DNA from: Bacteroidota bacterium | Lineage (GTDB): Bacteria; Bacteroidota; Bacteroidia; Flavobacteriales; Weeksellaceae | Direction: 5' to 3' | Assembly (NCBI GenBank): GCA_023399595.1 | Contig: JAEWOR010000054.1 | Coordinates: forward strand, 62,001-126,000 | DNA length: 64,000 nucleotides | Shown: piece by piece, positions 8,778-18,294 of the stretch | How positions within the stretch are numbered: position 1 is the first letter of the stretch | Layout of the letters: the number at the start of each line of letters is the position of its first letter | Program-made: the position numbers and the translations under genes | The notes under the pieces: model-generated | Database searches by the model: none | What the model saw: only the letters and a program-made list of their open reading frames with translations | What the model was told of the DNA's origin: nothing

Positions 8778-10319
8778 ATGAATATTCAAAATATTGAGCA
8801 GCCGTTTATAAAAATATTTCCTGGAGATTTTTCTAGAAATCCGCAACAAAGACAAACTCCTAAAGTCCTTTTTGCAAGTGTTCTGCCTGTAGGTTTTCAA
8901 AATCCAGAACTGTTGGTTTTTAATGCAAAACTTTCAGAGGAAATTGGATTAGGAAGTTTTGAAAGCCAAGATTTGAATTTTTTAGTAGGAAACAATTTAT
9001 CTACTAATATCCAACCGTATGCTACAGCTTATGCAGGGCATCAATTTGGAAATTGGGCTGGACAATTAGGAGATGGTCGAGCAATTTTTGCAGGCGAAAT
9101 TACCAATCTGAAGGGTGAAAAAACAGAACTTCAATGGAAAGGAGTTGGAGCGACGCCCTATTCTCGACATGCAGATGGGAGAGCAGTTTTAAGATCTTCA
9201 GTTAGAGAATATTTAATGAGTGAGGCTATGTTCCATCTACAAGTTCCCACTACAAGAGCTTTGAGCCTCTGTCTTACAGGAGAAGATGTTGTTCGTGATA
9301 TGAAATATGATGGAAATCCTGATGTTGAAAAAGGAGCCGTGGTAATGAGAACTGCCGAAAGTTTCCTAAGGTTTGGTCATTTTGAACTTATTTCTGCTCA
9401 AAAAGAACTTGATACTTTAAACCAACTCTGTGATTTCGCGATGGAAAATTATTTTCCAGAAATTGATATCCATTCTGAAGATAAATATAAAGATTTTTTC
9501 AAAAAAGTTTGTGAAAGAACATTGAAAATGATTGTCGATTGGTTCCGTGTAGGTTTTGTACATGGCGTAATGAATACCGATAATATGTCTGTTCTTGGTT
9601 TAACTATAGATTACGGTCCGTACTCCATGATGGATGAATATGATCTTAATTTTACTCCCAACACAACAGATCTTCCTGGAAGAAGATATGCATTTGGTCA
9701 ACAAGCTCAGGTGTCGCAGTGGAATTTATGGCAATTAGGGAATGCGCTGTACCCAATTGTAAAGGATGAAAAATTTTTAGAAAAAACCTTGAATGACTAT
9801 GGAGTGGAGTTTTGGAAGCTTCACGACGAAATGCTATGTAAAAAATTTGGGTTAGATGCCCACTTGAAAGAAGATGAGGTTTTCTTTAATAATTGGCAAA
9901 ATTTAATGCAAAATTTGAAGCTGGATTATACTTTGTTTTTTAATGAATTGGAAAAACTGACCTTAGAAACTCCCGAAAAGGCTTTCTTGGAAAAAGTCTC
10001 ATATTCTGTTCCTACACCAAATAATATAGAGGCTTTAAAAACTTTTTTGAATGAATACCGTTCAAGAAAATCAAAAAATACTATTTCTGAGGAAGAATCA
10101 TTGCAATTAATGAAATCTGCGAATCCTAAATTTATTCTAAGAAATTATCTCCTTTTTGAATGTATTGAAGATTTAAATTTCGGAAAAAGAGAAAAATTAG
10201 ATAAGTTGATTTCTGCTCTTAAAAATCCTTACGAAGAAATTTTCCCTGAGTTGAGTGTAAAAAGACCAGAATCTTATGATGATATTTGGGGATGCTCTAT
10301 GCTTTCTTGTAGTTCATAA
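8778..10319 (+). CDS. selO: SelO/YdiU family protein adenylyltransferase
   Basis: Pseudokinase-fold enzyme that transfers AMP from ATP to protein Ser/Thr/Tyr, linked to oxidative stress in E. coli and mitochondria. The 513-residue product contains the family blocks YATAYAGHQFGNWAGQLGDG, GVGATPYSRHADGRAVLRSS, the metal-binding NTDN and the DYGPYSMMDEYD segment. The C-terminus is CSMLSCSS: the position that holds selenocysteine in eukaryotic SelO is a TGT cysteine three residues from the end. In YdiU this Cys pairs with another Cys for redox control. It is a single gene with its own promoter, immediately after the PBP terminator. Confidence 0.94.
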   Translation: MNIQNIEQPFIKIFPGDFSRNPQQRQTPKVLFASVLPVGFQNPELLVFNAKLSEEIGLGSFESQDLNFLVGNNLSTNIQPYATAYAGHQFGNWAGQLGDGRAIFAGEITNLKGEKTELQWKGVGATPYSRHADGRAVLRSSVREYLMSEAMFHLQVPTTRALSLCLTGEDVVRDMKYDGNPDVEKGAVVMRTAESFLRFGHFELISAQKELDTLNQLCDFAMENYFPEIDIHSEDKYKDFFKKVCERTLKMIVDWFRVGFVHGVMNTDNMSVLGLTIDYGPYSMMDEYDLNFTPNTTDLPGRRYAFGQQAQVSQWNLWQLGNALYPIVKDEKFLEKTLNDYGVEFWKLHDEMLCKKFGLDAHLKEDEVFFNNWQNLMQNLKLDYTLFFNELEKLTLETPEKAFLEKVSYSVPTPNNIEALKTFLNEYRSRKSKNTISEEESLQLMKSANPKFILRNYLLFECIEDLNFGKREKLDKLISALKNPYEEIFPELSVKRPESYDDIWGCSMLSCSS

Positions 10320-10357
10320 TTTTTAGTTTTAATCTGAATTCTATCGACTGAGTTTTT

Positions 10358-10365
10358 TATTTTTG
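10358..10365 (+). promoter_or_regulatory. TAnnTTTG promoter element for the DUF6080-like gene
   Basis: TATTTTTG followed by C. It overlaps an in-frame TTG at 10363, so that codon cannot be the start and the TTG at 10381 is favoured. Confidence 0.5.
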
Positions 10366-10380
10366 CAAAAAATAAGGGTA

Positions 10381-11649
10381 TTGAAACGTAAAATCATTTT
10401 CTTTTTTAAAACTATTTTTCCATCAACGGTTTCTGAGCTTGTGGTTTTTCTATTTTTCTTGATCACTTATGGAATTTTAGGAACTTATATAGCTACCCAT
10501 TTTAGAATTATTTTTGATGATAGAATTCCTTGGGATGCTTATTTTAGTTTTGATAATAGATCGATAGTAATGACTGGTGGAGGTGTGGAAAGACATCCTT
10601 TGTCCAATTATTTTTTTGATCAACTCAGGAATTTTGCATTTCTTATTTCAGATGGCAAAAAAGATATTGATTTCAGATTGGTTTTGGCTTGGTGTTCAAA
10701 TCTTGCTGTAAGTTTGTCTGTTGTTCAGGTTTTTAAATACTTGAAGAATATTATTCGACTTCCTTTGTTTATCAATGTTTTGTTGGTGGCTTTTTTTGGA
10801 GTTTTCTCAACCAATATTTTACTGTCATTTACTCCCGAAACCTATACTTTTAGTTTGTTTCTCTTAATGATGTTTAATTATTATTCCGCTCTGAAACTTA
10901 GAAAAGACGAACCCATAAATGGAGTTGCTCTGGCTTTAACAGCTGTTTCTGTAGGTGGATTAACTATTACCAATATTGTAAAAGTTTTTATTCCTGTTCT
11001 TTTTGAAGGTGGAATTTTTAAGTCTTGGAAAAAGTTTTGGAGTGCCGCTTTAAAAGTAAGTTTGTCAGTGGTCGCTTTTGTTCTTCTGTATCTTAACAGA
11101 ATTAATTTTAATTATCAACTCATCTTTTCAAAAACGGGTGAACAATATGAGAAATTTTCTCAACCTAAAGTAACTCCACTTTGGGACATGATTTATTCTT
11201 GGTTTTTTGGAGGAAATGTTTTGTTCTCAGGATTTGTTGTAAGAGATTATCATAATAAAAAAGGATTTGAGTATAAGGCTCTATTTATGGACGTTTATAA
11301 TAGCTATTTCTTGTACGCTATTGTTTTTGTTATTGTTGGTTTAGGAGTTTGGTCTTACTTCAAAAATTTTAAAAATAAATTTGTTCAGATTTTAGGAATT
11401 TCTTTTCTAGTAGATATTATTATCCATTGTGTTCTGAAATTTGGTTTGCATACCTCTTATATATATGGTGGACATTTTGTATTTGTATATCCTTTACTTA
11501 TTGGCTGGTTATTGTATTCCTATAGACAGTCTCCGAAAATGCTGACTTTTTTAGTAGGGCTAATGATTTTTATATTTGTTTTTACCACTTTGAATAATTT
11601 TTATAGAATATCAGAGTTTTTTGATTTCTTAAATAGTTATTACCGATAA
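10381..11649 (+). CDS. Multi-pass membrane protein, DUF6080-like
   Basis: Integral membrane protein of about 422 residues with roughly ten hydrophobic segments, a polar loop rich in Asp/Arg near residues 45-85 (FDDRIPWDAYFSFDNRS, then GGGVERHPL), and a basic N-terminus. I associate this with the Bacteroidota DUF6080 family from the conserved loop, from memory. The arrangement resembles GT-C glycosyltransferases, whose first periplasmic loop carries acidic catalytic residues, but no function is established. No ATG fits: the frame opens at TTG codons, and 10381 is chosen because the earlier TTG lies in the promoter. It stands alone, convergent with the SPOR gene. Confidence 0.7.
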   Translation: MKRKIIFFFKTIFPSTVSELVVFLFFLITYGILGTYIATHFRIIFDDRIPWDAYFSFDNRSIVMTGGGVERHPLSNYFFDQLRNFAFLISDGKKDIDFRLVLAWCSNLAVSLSVVQVFKYLKNIIRLPLFINVLLVAFFGVFSTNILLSFTPETYTFSLFLLMMFNYYSALKLRKDEPINGVALALTAVSVGGLTITNIVKVFIPVLFEGGIFKSWKKFWSAALKVSLSVVAFVLLYLNRINFNYQLIFSKTGEQYEKFSQPKVTPLWDMIYSWFFGGNVLFSGFVVRDYHNKKGFEYKALFMDVYNSYFLYAIVFVIVGLGVWSYFKNFKNKFVQILGISFLVDIIIHCVLKFGLHTSYIYGGHFVFVYPLLIGWLLYSYRQSPKMLTFLVGLMIFIFVFTTLNNFYRISEFFDFLNSYYR

Positions 11650-11680
11650 AAAAAGACCAGAAAAATTTTCTGGTCTTATA
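11650..11680. terminator. Bidirectional terminator
   Basis: AAGACCAGAAAA (11653-11664) pairs with TTTTCTGGTCTT (11666-11677). It lies between the convergent DUF6080-like and SPOR genes, with A/T runs on either side. Confidence 0.75.
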
Positions 11681-11699
11681 AATTATATTGACTTATTCT

Positions 11700-12236
11700 T
11701 TATTTTGCTTCTACACAGAAAATTCTATACGGAACAGAATTGGCCGATTTGAAATATTCTTTAATTTTACTAAGATCAGATGCAGCGCTTTGTTTAGTGA
11801 AATAACTTCCTGCTAATACTTTATAATTAGGTCTTAATGATGCATCCACTTCTACTTTTAAATTAGGAAATCTGGTTCTGAAATAAGTTCTCACTTCATT
11901 TGCTTCAGCATTGCTTTTCGCCGTTGTTATTTGTATTTTGTATCCCATCATTCTTGGGTTTTTTCTGCAAATTTCAGCGTTGGTAAGTTCTCTACTCGGA
12001 ACTAAAACTCTAGCTGGTCTGCTAGGTTTATCATCATTGTCCGTAGAATTCCTAGAGCCTAGTGTTTTGTTGCATTTGTCATCAAGGGTATTTAAAGCAT
12101 CATTTACTCTTGAGTCCATAGAAATTATAAGCTCTGTTCCAGAGAGCGTGTCTCTTTTTACAACTTGTTGCTGAGCTTGTAAAGAACCCATGGAGATTAC
12201 TGAAAGTGCTGAAAATAGCTTAATTACATTTTTCAT
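11700..12236 (-). CDS. Secreted SPOR-domain protein
   Basis: SPOR domains bind septal peptidoglycan stripped of stem peptides. The 178-residue product has a Sec signal peptide ending near LQA (residue 22), a spacer of about 75 residues, and a C-terminal SPOR repeat (about 100-175) with the pattern GYKIQITTAKSNAEANEVR and YKVLAGSYFTKQSAASDL. It is oriented away from the act operon, which starts 189 bases away, an arrangement I recall from other Flavobacteriia. A complete promoter precedes it. Partner unknown. Confidence 0.85.
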   Translation of the reverse strand: MKNVIKLFSALSVISMGSLQAQQQVVKRDTLSGTELIISMDSRVNDALNTLDDKCNKTLGSRNSTDNDDKPSRPARVLVPSRELTNAEICRKNPRMMGYKIQITTAKSNAEANEVRTYFRTRFPNLKVEVDASLRPNYKVLAGSYFTKQSAASDLSKIKEYFKSANSVPYRIFCVEAK

Positions 12237-12254
12237 TAAAATATTTATTTTTTA

Positions 12255-12285
12255 CAAAGGTAGAATAAATCAAAAACTACACCAA
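12255..12285 (-). promoter_or_regulatory. Complete promoter (TTG-N20-TACCTTTG) for the SPOR gene
   Basis: The minus strand has TTG at 12283-12285, 20 bases, then TACCTTTG at 12255-12262, 18 bases upstream of the start codon. Confidence 0.6.
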
Positions 12286-12369
12286 AAAAGATTATTTAGA
12301 ATTGATACAAATTAGCGCCTGATGATATTTTCCTCTTTGATAATGCTGTTAAATTCCTGTTAAAAACAC

Positions 12370-12377
12370 TATTTTTG
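12370..12377 (+). promoter_or_regulatory. TAnnTTTG promoter element for the act operon
   Basis: TATTTTTG followed by C, 48 bases upstream of actA, leaving one of the longer leaders in the window. Confidence 0.5.
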
Positions 12378-12425
12378 CCGAATTGATTGTATACTCAATA
12401 ATTTAATAACATCAAGATTAATTAA

Positions 12426-13778
12426 ATGATTAGTTGGAGAAAGCATTACAAAAGAACGTTGGTTGCGATAGGATTATTGCTTACGACGAGCGCTTCAATT
12501 TATGGACAAGATGGTGATCCTAAAAATGGAGAAAAGCTTTTTAAAGCAAACTGTACGGCGTGTCACGCTTTAGACAAACAAGTGGTTGGGCCGGCTTTAA
12601 AAGGAGTTGTCGCAAGGTTGAAAGATGAACAAGGTCTAGAAAAAGATTGGCTTCATAAATGGATTAAAGACAACAAAGCTCTTAGAGAGTCTGGTGATAA
12701 GTACGCCAATGAAATTTACGAAAAGTTTAACAAGTCAGAGATGCAGACGTTTCCGAATCTTACAGATACGGATATAGATGACATCTTGGCGTTTACTACT
12801 AACCCACCTGCGCCAGAACCAGAGCCAGCTGCTGCAACAGAAGTTGCTTCAGAAGGAGGTGCTGCTAAAACGGATAAAACTACATCTAGTACAATTGTGG
12901 TTTCTTTATTAGCGATTGCTGGTTTGTTAATTTGGGTTTTAATTAGATTGAGACAGTTAGTTAAACTTCAACAAGATGAAGAACTTAATGAGCTTGATCA
13001 AACTAGAACTAAATCTTTCGGCGAACTTTACGAGAAGTATCAAATTGTAGGTAAGGCTATCGTAGGTCTATTGGCGGTATTGGCTGCTTATGGGATTTGG
13101 AACTGGATTATGTGGATTGGTGTTTATAAAGGATATCAGCCAGAACAACCTATTCATTTCTCACACAAAATTCACGCTGGAGAAAATAAAATCGACTGTC
13201 AATTGTGTCACTCAGGTGCTAAATATGGTAAGGTTTCAGAAATTCCTTCGGTGAACGTATGTATGAACTGTCACAGGTCTATTTCTGAGTACAATGGTAA
13301 ATACATGGAGCCAGGAAAAGATAAAGCTTTCTATGATGGAGAGATACAGAAGATTTATAAAGCCGCTGGTTGGGATCCTGAGAAGCAACAATATACTGGT
13401 AAAACAGAACCTATTGAGTGGACAAGAATTCACAATATGCCAGATTTCGTTTACTTCAATCACTCACAACACGTAGTTGCAGGTGAGCAAGCAATTATTT
13501 CTTCTTTCAATAAGAAAAATCCTAATAATCAGATTGATGTTGTTTGTAAAGCATGTCATGGTAAAGTAGATACTATGAATGTTGTTAAAATGGCAAATGA
13601 CTTTACAATGGGATGGTGTATTGAATGTCACAGAACTACAGAAGTTGACATGAGCAACGGTTACAATAAAGAGTATTTCAAAGATTTACACGACAAGCTT
13701 AAAAAGCAGTATGGTAGCGGAACTAAAATTACCGTTGATGCTATCGGTGGTCTTGAATGTGGTAAATGTCATTATTAA
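12426..13778 (+). CDS. actA: Alternative complex III subunit ActA, multiheme cytochrome c with extra N-terminal cytochrome c domain
   Basis: Heme-bearing electron-transfer subunit of the quinol:cytochrome c/HiPIP oxidoreductase ACIII. The 450-residue protein has a signal peptide (cut near YGQ), a class I cytochrome c domain with CTACH at residues 43-47, a Pro/Ala linker, a membrane segment at about 156-176 and a second at about 211-235. A pentaheme region follows with CQLCH, CMNCH, CKACH, CIECH and CGKCH, the last at the very C-terminus. That makes six CxxCH sites. The N-terminal monoheme domain is an addition to the minimal pentaheme ActA. It is first gene of the act operon, 22 bases before actB. 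Confidence 0.93.
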   Translation: MISWRKHYKRTLVAIGLLLTTSASIYGQDGDPKNGEKLFKANCTACHALDKQVVGPALKGVVARLKDEQGLEKDWLHKWIKDNKALRESGDKYANEIYEKFNKSEMQTFPNLTDTDIDDILAFTTNPPAPEPEPAAATEVASEGGAAKTDKTTSSTIVVSLLAIAGLLIWVLIRLRQLVKLQQDEELNELDQTRTKSFGELYEKYQIVGKAIVGLLAVLAAYGIWNWIMWIGVYKGYQPEQPIHFSHKIHAGENKIDCQLCHSGAKYGKVSEIPSVNVCMNCHRSISEYNGKYMEPGKDKAFYDGEIQKIYKAAGWDPEKQQYTGKTEPIEWTRIHNMPDFVYFNHSQHVVAGEQAIISSFNKKNPNNQIDVVCKACHGKVDTMNVVKMANDFTMGWCIECHRTTEVDMSNGYNKEYFKDLHDKLKKQYGSGTKITVDAIGGLECGKCHY

Positions 13779-13800
13779 TAACGAAAAATTAGAAGTATAA

Positions 13801-16800
13801 ATGGCTTCAAATAAAATACAATTCAGAAGTATTCACGAACTAAAAGATCCTACTTTAAATAATAAGTTGGCTCAGAAAGAATTTCAGAATGAGATTCCAG
13901 TAGATGAATTTTTGGGTGATGCTGAGAAGATGAACTCTTCCAGTACTTCCAGAAGAGATTTCCTGAAGCTTTTAGGTTTCTCTACTGCTGCAGTTACATT
14001 AGCTGCTTGTGAAGCACCTGTAATAAAAACTATTCCTTATGTGGTAAAACCGCATGATATTATCCCAGGAATACCTAACTATTTTGCAACTTCTTATTTC
14101 GATGGATTTGATTTTGCAAGTGTTTTAGTAAAAACAAGAGAAGGTCGTCCTATTAAGATTGAACCAAATCCTGTAGCTGCAGACATGGGTAAAACCAATG
14201 CAAGAGCTCAAGCTAGTGTTCTTTCTTTATATGATAATGATAAAGTAAAACAACCTAAGCTAGATGGTAAAGATGCTACTTTCGATAAAGTAGATGATTA
14301 TATCATGAAAGCTTTAGAAGAATCAAAAGCAGGGAATAAAAAGATTGTGGTTCTTTCACACTCTTTCCCTTCTCCAACGTTCAAAAAGCTTTTCGGAGAT
14401 TTTAAAGCAAAATATCCAACTGCAGAATTAGTAACTTATGATGCTTATCCTTATGCTGCTAACTTAGATGCTGCACAAGAAGTTTTCGGACAAAGAACTT
14501 TACCAGTTTATGATTTATCTACTTCAGAATTGGTGGTTTCTTTCCAAGCAGATTTCTTAGGAGATTTTAATGCTCAAAGCTTAGAGACTTCTTATGCTGC
14601 TGCTAGAAAACCAGGAGCAACAATGTTGAGACATATCCAAGTGGAATCTAATATGTCTTTAACGGGTGCTAATGCTGATACAAGATTAAGACTAAAGCCA
14701 AGTGCTATTAATAAAACTTTAGTTGAAGTTTATAATGGTTTAAATGGAGGTACTAATGATAAAGCTGCTGCTGAAATTGTAAAAGAATTACAAGCAAAAG
14801 GTTCTAAAGCTGTTGTTTTAGCAGACGGATCTAAAGCGGCTATTATCCTTTCTCACTTAATTAACCAAAAACTAGGTTCTGTAGCTTTCACTGGGAAAGC
14901 AAACTTGTTAAAAGAGTTTGATGGAGCTAGATATCAAGAGTTTTTAACTTGGGTAAATGGAGGTCAAGTAGGAACATTAATAGTTCACAACGTAAACCCT
15001 ATTTATTCTTCTGCAAAAGGTGAAGCTTTCAAAGCATCAATTGCTAAAGTTCCTCACGTAATTGCTTTTGCAGATAAGAAAAACGAAATTTATAAAGCAG
15101 CTAAAGCAGTAATTCCGGTTACACACTGGTTAGAATCTTGGGGAGATATTGCTCCACAAACAGGAGTTTACTCTTTAATGCAGCCAACTATCCAAAAAGT
15201 ATTTAAGCCAAGACAGCTTGAAGAGTCATTATTGGTTTGGATCAACGGAAAAGATAGTTCAAATAACAATTACTATAATTATCTTAAAGCGAATGCAACT
15301 TCTATTTTAGGTGGAACTTCATTCAACAAAGCTTTATATAACGGATTTAATTCTGGTTCTACAGTAGGAACGCTTTCTTATGCTGGTGGAAACGCTGCAC
15401 AAGCTATCGCTGAGCTAGGAAACTTCAAAGCTTCAGACTTAGAATTGGTATTATGTACTAAAACTTCTATAGGAGACGGTACTCAAGCTAATAACCCATG
15501 GTTACAAGAATTACCAGACCCAATTTCAAGATTATCTTGGGATAACTATATTACTATTTCTCCAGCAGATGCGCAAAAATTAGGTATCGAAAACGATCTT
15601 AATGCGAGAATGCAGTTAAATGGCGATAAAGTAAATCTTACCGCAAACGGAGTAACTATTAAAGATATTCCAGTATTTATCCAGCCAGGTCAAGCTGATG
15701 GATCTATAGGTTTAGCTTTAGGTTACGGTAAAAAAGACTCAGGAAAAGTTGCTGAAACAGGTGTTAATGCTTACCCATTATTTGATGGATCAAACCTTAT
15801 TCTTTCTAATGTAAAAATTGAAAAAACAGGTGATGAGCATGAATTTGCTGGAATGCAGCTTCAAAATACCCTTATGGGACGTTATGAAATTGCTAAAGAA
15901 GTAACTTTAGATGCTTTCATTAATGTTCCTTTCGATGACCAATTAAAAGGTTGGAACAGACCGTTGGAATATCATACCATTGGAGGCGCGCTTCCAGCTG
16001 GAAAAATTGACCTTTGGGATGCGTTTGACGATACAGATGGTCCTCACTTCAACTTATCAGTAGATTTGAACTCTTGTACAGGTTGTGGTGCTTGTATTAT
16101 TGCTTGTCAAGCAGAAAATAATGTACCAGTAGTTGGTAAAGAAGAGGTGAGAATGTCTAGAGATATGTATTGGTTGAGAATTGACCGTTACTATACTTCT
16201 AAACTTCCAAAAGAATTTGATTCTGTAACTAAGGATGGTAAACTGTCTCAACAAGAATCTGTAGATGCGGGATTAGATGTTCCTAACATGTATGAAATTC
16301 TAATTCAGCCAAGTGAGAATCCAGACGTAATCTTCCAACCCGTAATGTGTCAGCACTGTAACCACGCTCCTTGTGAAACGGTTTGTCCAGTTGCTGCAAC
16401 ATCTCATGGTAAACAGGGGCAGAACCAAATGGCTTATAACAGATGTATTGGTACAAGATATTGTGCAAACAACTGTCCATATAAAGTTAGAAGATTCAAC
16501 TGGTTTACATATAATCTAAATGATAAATTTGATTATAACCAAAACAATGATTTAGGAAGAATGGTACTTAACCCAGATGTAGTTGTAAGAACTAGAGGGG
16601 TTATGGAGAAATGTTCTATGTGTATTCAAATGACTCAGAACGTCATTCTTGAAGCTAAGAAAGAGGGAAGAATTGTAGCTGATGGAGAATTCCAAACAGC
16701 TTGCTCTAAAGCTTGTTCTACTGGCGCAATGAAGTTCGGAGACATGAATGACAAATCTTCTGAAGTGAGAAAGCTATACAATAGCAACAGAAGATATACA

Positions 16801-16878
16801 TTGCTAGAAGAAATTGGTACTAAACCAAATGTATTCTACCATACTAAAGTGAGAAATAGAAAAGAAAACAACGTTTAA
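13801..16878 (+). CDS. actB: Alternative complex III subunit ActB, iron-sulfur/molybdopterin-oxidoreductase-like
   Basis: Large periplasmic subunit of ACIII. The 1025-residue protein carries a twin-arginine signal (SRRDFLKLLGF, about residues 50-60) leading to LAAC, which could also be a lipobox. Then comes a molybdopterin-oxidoreductase-like region that in this family has lost its cofactor, and a C-terminal ferredoxin-like domain from about residue 755. The Cys motifs are CTGCGACIIAC, CQHCNHAPCETVCPV, CIGTRYCANNCPY and CSMC plus ACSKACSTG, consistent with the three [4Fe-4S] and one [3Fe-4S] clusters known for ActB. The N-terminal part is a natural fusion of what are separate catalytic and Fe-S subunits in Psr/Nrf-type enzymes. 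Confidence 0.95.
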   Translation: MASNKIQFRSIHELKDPTLNNKLAQKEFQNEIPVDEFLGDAEKMNSSSTSRRDFLKLLGFSTAAVTLAACEAPVIKTIPYVVKPHDIIPGIPNYFATSYFDGFDFASVLVKTREGRPIKIEPNPVAADMGKTNARAQASVLSLYDNDKVKQPKLDGKDATFDKVDDYIMKALEESKAGNKKIVVLSHSFPSPTFKKLFGDFKAKYPTAELVTYDAYPYAANLDAAQEVFGQRTLPVYDLSTSELVVSFQADFLGDFNAQSLETSYAAARKPGATMLRHIQVESNMSLTGANADTRLRLKPSAINKTLVEVYNGLNGGTNDKAAAEIVKELQAKGSKAVVLADGSKAAIILSHLINQKLGSVAFTGKANLLKEFDGARYQEFLTWVNGGQVGTLIVHNVNPIYSSAKGEAFKASIAKVPHVIAFADKKNEIYKAAKAVIPVTHWLESWGDIAPQTGVYSLMQPTIQKVFKPRQLEESLLVWINGKDSSNNNYYNYLKANATSILGGTSFNKALYNGFNSGSTVGTLSYAGGNAAQAIAELGNFKASDLELVLCTKTSIGDGTQANNPWLQELPDPISRLSWDNYITISPADAQKLGIENDLNARMQLNGDKVNLTANGVTIKDIPVFIQPGQADGSIGLALGYGKKDSGKVAETGVNAYPLFDGSNLILSNVKIEKTGDEHEFAGMQLQNTLMGRYEIAKEVTLDAFINVPFDDQLKGWNRPLEYHTIGGALPAGKIDLWDAFDDTDGPHFNLSVDLNSCTGCGACIIACQAENNVPVVGKEEVRMSRDMYWLRIDRYYTSKLPKEFDSVTKDGKLSQQESVDAGLDVPNMYEILIQPSENPDVIFQPVMCQHCNHAPCETVCPVAATSHGKQGQNQMAYNRCIGTRYCANNCPYKVRRFNWFTYNLNDKFDYNQNNDLGRMVLNPDVVVRTRGVMEKCSMCIQMTQNVILEAKKEGRIVADGEFQTACSKACSTGAMKFGDMNDKSSEVRKLYNSNRRYTLLEEIGTKPNVFYHTKVRNRKENNV

Positions 16879-16896
16879 ATAATAAATAGGTAAAAA

Positions 16897-18294
16897 ATGT
16901 CAGGACATTACGAAGCTCCGATCAGGGAACCTTTAATTATTGGCCACAAAACGTATCACGATATTACCGAGGATATTGCTAGGCCTATAGAAGAGAGAGC
17001 AGGAAAATTATGGTGGATTTCACTTTATGCTGCATTGGTTCTTTTCATTTACGGATTTGGTTGTATCGCTTACACTATCGGGACAGGTATTGGAGCATGG
17101 GGACTCAACAGAACAATTAACTGGGGTTGGGATATTACCAACTTCGTATGGTGGGTAGGTATCGGTCACGCGGGTACCCTAATCTCAGCAGTATTATTAT
17201 TATTTAGACAGCGTTGGAGAATGTCTGTAAACAGATCTGCAGAAGCGATGACGATTTTTGCAGTTGTACAGGCAGCTATTTTCCCAGTAATTCACATGGG
17301 TAGAGTTTGGGTTGGATATTGGGTATTCCCTTTACCAAACCAGTTTGGTTCTCTTTGGACTAACTTTAACTCACCTCTACTTTGGGACGTATTTGCAATC
17401 TCCACTTATTTCTCTGTATCTACAGTATTCTGGTTTATGGGACTTATCCCAGACTTTGCAATGATTAGAGATAGAGCAAAAACTCCTTTCACTAAAAAGA
17501 TTTATACTTTCTTAGCATTTGGATGGGGGGGTAAAGCAAAACACTGGCAAAGATTTGAAGAACTTTCTTTGGTTCTTGCAGGTTTAGCAACTCCACTTGT
17601 ATTCTCAGTACACACTACCGTATCATTTGACTTCGCAACGTCGGTAATTAAAGGATGGCACTCAACAATCTACCCTCCTTACTTCGTAGCGGGAGCAATC
17701 TTCTCAGGATTTGCAATGGTACAAACACTATTGTTAGTAGCGAGAAAAGTATGTCACCTTGAAGACTATATTACAATGTACCATATCGAGATTATGAACA
17801 TCGTAATCATCTTAACAGGTGGTATGGTAACTGTAGCTTATGCTTGTGAATATTTTATCGCTTGGTATTCTGGATCTAGATATGAAGATTTTGTTTATCT
17901 ATCTCCAGGTGCAGCAACAGGTCCTTACTGGTGGGCATTCTGGGCACTAATTATTTGTAACTTAGTAGTTCCTGCAGCGTTCTGGTTTAAGAGAGTAAGA
18001 ACAAATATTATTGCAACATTTATCATTGCATTAATTATCAACATAGGAATGTGGTTTGAGCGTTTTGATATTATCGTTATCAACCTTTCAAGAGACTACT
18101 TACCTGGATCATGGACAATGTTTAAACCAACTATTATTGACGTTGGGGTTTACTTAGGAACTATTGGATTCTTCTCTGTATTGTTCCTACTTTACGCAAG
18201 AACATTCCCTGTAATTGCACAGGCTGAATTGAAATCTATCTTGAAAATTTCAGGTGAAACTTATAAAGCAAAAGAAGGAGATGAGCACCACTAA
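16897..18294 (+). CDS. actC: Alternative complex III subunit ActC, NrfD/PsrC-like quinol-binding membrane protein
   Basis: Polytopic membrane subunit that holds a menaquinol site in ACIII. The 465-residue protein is mostly hydrophobic, with about ten membrane segments in the NrfD/PsrC fold. Recognisable stretches are RPIEERAGKLWW near the start, WWVGIGHAGTLISA, QRWRMSVNRSAEAMT and HTTVSFDFATS. It follows actB by 18 bases and overlaps actD by 14 bases. Confidence 0.95.
   Translation: MSGHYEAPIREPLIIGHKTYHDITEDIARPIEERAGKLWWISLYAALVLFIYGFGCIAYTIGTGIGAWGLNRTINWGWDITNFVWWVGIGHAGTLISAVLLLFRQRWRMSVNRSAEAMTIFAVVQAAIFPVIHMGRVWVGYWVFPLPNQFGSLWTNFNSPLLWDVFAISTYFSVSTVFWFMGLIPDFAMIRDRAKTPFTKKIYTFLAFGWGGKAKHWQRFEELSLVLAGLATPLVFSVHTTVSFDFATSVIKGWHSTIYPPYFVAGAIFSGFAMVQTLLLVARKVCHLEDYITMYHIEIMNIVIILTGGMVTVAYACEYFIAWYSGSRYEDFVYLSPGAATGPYWWAFWALIICNLVVPAAFWFKRVRTNIIATFIIALIINIGMWFERFDIIVINLSRDYLPGSWTMFKPTIIDVGVYLGTIGFFSVLFLLYARTFPVIAQAELKSILKISGETYKAKEGDEHH

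Noticed and set aside
10363..10380. Earlier TTG start for the DUF6080-like gene
   Set aside because: It lies within the TAnnTTTG promoter element, so it would not be transcribed.
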